Below, piece after piece: positions 4,064 to 6,058 of a DNA stretch of 6,058 nucleotides (the first letter of the stretch is position 1; every line of letters begins with the position of its first letter). Position numbers and translations under genes: made by a program. The notes below the pieces were generated by a model. That model was not told the origin of the DNA, did not search any database, and saw nothing but the letters and a program-made list of their open reading frames with translations. Origin of the DNA: Alphaproteobacteria bacterium (GTDB lineage Bacteria > Pseudomonadota > Alphaproteobacteria > Micropepsales > Micropepsaceae); NCBI GenBank assembly GCA_947455695.1, contig CANGRN010000102.1, positions 1 to 6,058 on the forward strand. The letters run 5' to 3'.

Positions 4064-6058
4064 TTAGGAAAGCTCGTCCAGCAACACCGCGACATGACGG
4101 ACCTTGGCGCGGGCGCCATGGGCGATCTGGTGGCGGCAGCTGGTGCCGTCGGCAACGATGATGGCGTCCGGATTGTTGCGCACCGCCGGCAGCAGGCTGA
4201 GTTCGGCCATCTGCATCGACACCTCGTAATGGTCATAGCCGAAGCTGCCCGCCATGCCGCAGCAGGAAGTTTCAATCAGCTCCGGCCTGGCATCGGGGAT
4301 CAGGCGTAGCACCTCCAGGATCGGCGGCACCGCGCCAAAGGCTTTCTGATGGCAATGACCGTGCAGGAGGATGGGCGCGGGCGCCGACTTGAACGACAGC
4401 GCAAAGCGCCCGGCCCTGGCTTCGCGCGCCAGGAATTCTTCCAGCAGCAAAGCCTGCGCGGCCACCGTCCTGGCCTTGCCGCCAAAACCCAATGACAGCG
4501 CTTCATCGCGCAAGGTGAGCAGACAGGACGGCTCCAGCCCGACAATGGCAACACCGGCCTGCGCCAACGGCAGCACATCGTCCAGCAGCGCCGACACTTT
4601 CGCCCGGGCCTTGTCCACCATGCCCGCCGACAGGAAGGTGCGCCCGCAACAGTGCTGCCCCTCTTCCTTGGCAACCAGGTAAAGCATGTAGCCGGCCTTC
4701 TTCAATATGCGTGCCGCGGCATGGGCGTTCTCGGATTCGAAAGTGCCGTTGAACGTATCGACGAACAGGGCCGCGGCCTTGGGCGCGGCGGCGATGGCGT
4801 CTTGCCGGCTTGAGAACAACGATGCGTCATGCGACGCCCAGAATGTATCACCCCGCCAGCGCGGCAAAGGACGCTGCGCGGAGAAGCCGGTAAGCTTTTC
4901 GCTGAGCCAGGCCAGCCCAGGCACGCGGTCGCGCAGATTGGCAAGCCCCGCGATGCGGCTGACGGCATCGGCATAATCGGGCAGATGCGCAACCAGCCGG
5001 TCTTTCAAGGTGAACCCGTGCCGCGCTTTATAGTGGGACAGAAACTCCACTTTCATTTTCGCCATGTCCACGCCGGTGGGACATTCGCGACGACAACCCT
5101 TGCAGGAAACACACAGATCCAGCGTGTCGTGCATGGCCTGGCTGGTTAGCGCGTCTTCGCCCAACTGCCCCGACAGCGCCAGGCGCAAGGCATTGGCGCG
5201 GCCGCGCGTGACATGCTGTTCGTCGCGGGTGACCCGATAGCTGGGACACATGGTGCCAGTGTCAAACTTGCGGCAATGGCCGTTGTTGTTGCACATCTCC
5301 GCCGCCTTGGCGAAACCGTGCGCGGCATCGCCGCCGCTGCCGGGCGCCGAGGTATTTTCGGTGACCGGATCGTTCTGGACATCCCAGTCCGACCAGTCCA
5401 GCGCGGTCGTTAACGGGCGCACGGTGTAAGGCTTGTCGCTCCCTGGTGGGGGAAAGCGGAACAGATTGCCATCATCCATGCGTGGCGGATCGATGATGCG
5501 GTTCGGACTGAACAGGCCGATGGGATCCATATGGTTCTTGATGGCGCGGAAGGCGTCGTTGATCCTGGGCCCGAACTGCCATTCGATCCATTCGCCGCGG
5601 CACAATCCGTCGCCATGCTCGCCGCTGAAAGCACCCTTGTACTTGCGCACCAGGGCGCTGGCTTCTTCGGCGATGCTGCGCATCAGGTGCGCGCCACCGC
5701 GGCGCATGTCCAGGATCGGGCGCACATGCAGCGTGCCGACGGAGGCATGGGCATACCACGTGCCATGGGTGCCATGACGTTCAAACACTTCGGTCAGCGC
5801 GGCGGTGTAGTCCGCCAGATGCACCAGCGGCACGGCGCAATCCTCGATGAAGCTGACGGGTTTGCCGTCACCCTTCAGGCTCATCATGATGTTGAGGCCG
5901 GCTTTGCGGACTTCCCAGAGGTTTTTCTGGGGCGCATCTTCAGTCATTTCGACCACTGAGCCGGGCAGGCCGAGGTCGCCCATCAGTTCCACCAACTCAC
6001 GCATTTTTGGCAGCAGGTCGGCTTTGGACGCGCCTGAAAACTCAACCAGCAATATTGC
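4064..6058 (-). CDS. FAD-binding and Fe-S oxidoreductase, D-2-hydroxyacid dehydrogenase type (YdiJ/GlcD-like), 5' end outside window
   Basis: The last 664 residues of a large flavo-iron-sulfur dehydrogenase are visible. The frame is open to the window edge (Ala-Ile before the TTG at 6052), so that TTG is not the real start. The N-terminal FAD-binding domain, about 300 residues, is missing. First comes an FAD-oxidase C-terminal domain, with YAHASVGTLHVRP, SGEHGDGLCRGEW (about 5589-5627) and MDPIGLFSPNRIIDP. A ferredoxin-like domain follows, with Cys motifs CNNNGHCRK plus MCPSY (5237-5293) and CVSCKGCRRECP (about 5078-5113). Two CCG domains end the protein: HCCGRTFLSAG (near 4636-4660) and SCCGMAGSFGYDHYE (4223-4268), with GHCHQKAFG between. 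The order matches the single-chain YdiJ-type family, which oxidises D-2-hydroxyacids such as D-lactate or D-2-hydroxyglutarate and passes electrons through Fe-S centres. The exact substrate cannot be read here. It is convergent with the ATPase gene, 7 bp apart, and probably unrelated to it functionally. Confidence 0.92.
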   Translation of the reverse strand, partial: AILLVEFSGASKADLLPKMRELVELMGDLGLPGSVVEMTEDAPQKNLWEVRKAGLNIMMSLKGDGKPVSFIEDCAVPLVHLADYTAALTEVFERHGTHGTWYAHASVGTLHVRPILDMRRGGAHLMRSIAEEASALVRKYKGAFSGEHGDGLCRGEWIEWQFGPRINDAFRAIKNHMDPIGLFSPNRIIDPPRMDDGNLFRFPPPGSDKPYTVRPLTTALDWSDWDVQNDPVTENTSAPGSGGDAAHGFAKAAEMCNNNGHCRKFDTGTMCPSYRVTRDEQHVTRGRANALRLALSGQLGEDALTSQAMHDTLDLCVSCKGCRRECPTGVDMAKMKVEFLSHYKARHGFTLKDRLVAHLPDYADAVSRIAGLANLRDRVPGLAWLSEKLTGFSAQRPLPRWRGDTFWASHDASLFSSRQDAIAAAPKAAALFVDTFNGTFESENAHAAARILKKAGYMLYLVAKEEGQHCCGRTFLSAGMVDKARAKVSALLDDVLPLAQAGVAIVGLEPSCLLTLRDEALSLGFGGKARTVAAQALLLEEFLAREARAGRFALSFKSAPAPILLHGHCHQKAFGAVPPILEVLRLIPDARPELIETSCCGMAGSFGYDHYEVSMQMAELSLLPAVRNNPDAIIVADGTSCRHQIAHGARAKVRHVAVLLDELS

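Noticed and set aside
6050..6052. TTG as the start of the Fe-S oxidoreductase
   Set aside because: The frame continues open to the window edge, and the family has an N-terminal FAD-binding domain of several hundred residues that is missing here, so the true start is outside.

Overview
This is a compact, GC-rich window (roughly 60-65% by eye). It holds six protein-coding genes, two of them cut by the window ends, with no RNA genes, mobile elements or CRISPR array seen. Codon use, the pairing of an MBL hydrolase with a CHASE2 protein, a secreted FecR-domain protein and a YdiJ/GlcD-type FAD/Fe-S oxidoreductase suggest an alphaproteobacterium. That placement is inference, and I cannot name a genus.

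Layout. Plus strand 1-490: C-terminal part of an MBL-fold metallohydrolase. Plus strand 465-2582: a CHASE2 receptor whose cytoplasmic output is a SpoIIE/RsbU-type PP2C serine phosphatase, overlapping the MBL gene by 26 bp. Minus strand 3641-3183: a small secreted FecR-domain protein. Minus strand 3183-2569: an OmpA-family lipoprotein, joined to the FecR gene by a 1-bp TGATG stop/start overlap and ending 14 bp inside the phosphatase gene. Plus strand 3640-4056: a stand-alone RsbW/SpoIIAB-type ATPase (serine kinase/anti-sigma fold). Its ATG and the ATG of the FecR gene share one palindromic CATG. Minus strand 6058-4064: C-terminal two thirds of a large FAD-binding plus Fe-S oxidoreductase of the D-2-hydroxyacid dehydrogenase type, convergent with the ATPase gene. 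A hairpin at 4042-4063 fills that junction.

How the genes may work together (inference). The phosphatase and the RsbW-like ATPase are the two opposing enzymes of a partner-switching circuit: the kinase phosphorylates a STAS anti-anti-sigma protein and the PP2C removes the phosphate. Between them, on the other strand, lie two exported proteins with domains suited to sensing in the periplasm or at the peptidoglycan. The CHASE2 domain also faces the periplasm. A coherent reading is an envelope-to-cytoplasm signalling module: FecR/OmpA proteins signal to CHASE2, which acts through PP2C against the RsbW-like kinase. The STAS substrate and the sigma factor or other output are not in the window. The Fe-S oxidoreductase is probably an unrelated metabolic neighbour.

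The packing is extreme. Among the five gene junctions the only gap is 7 bp, so any internal promoter must lie inside a coding sequence.
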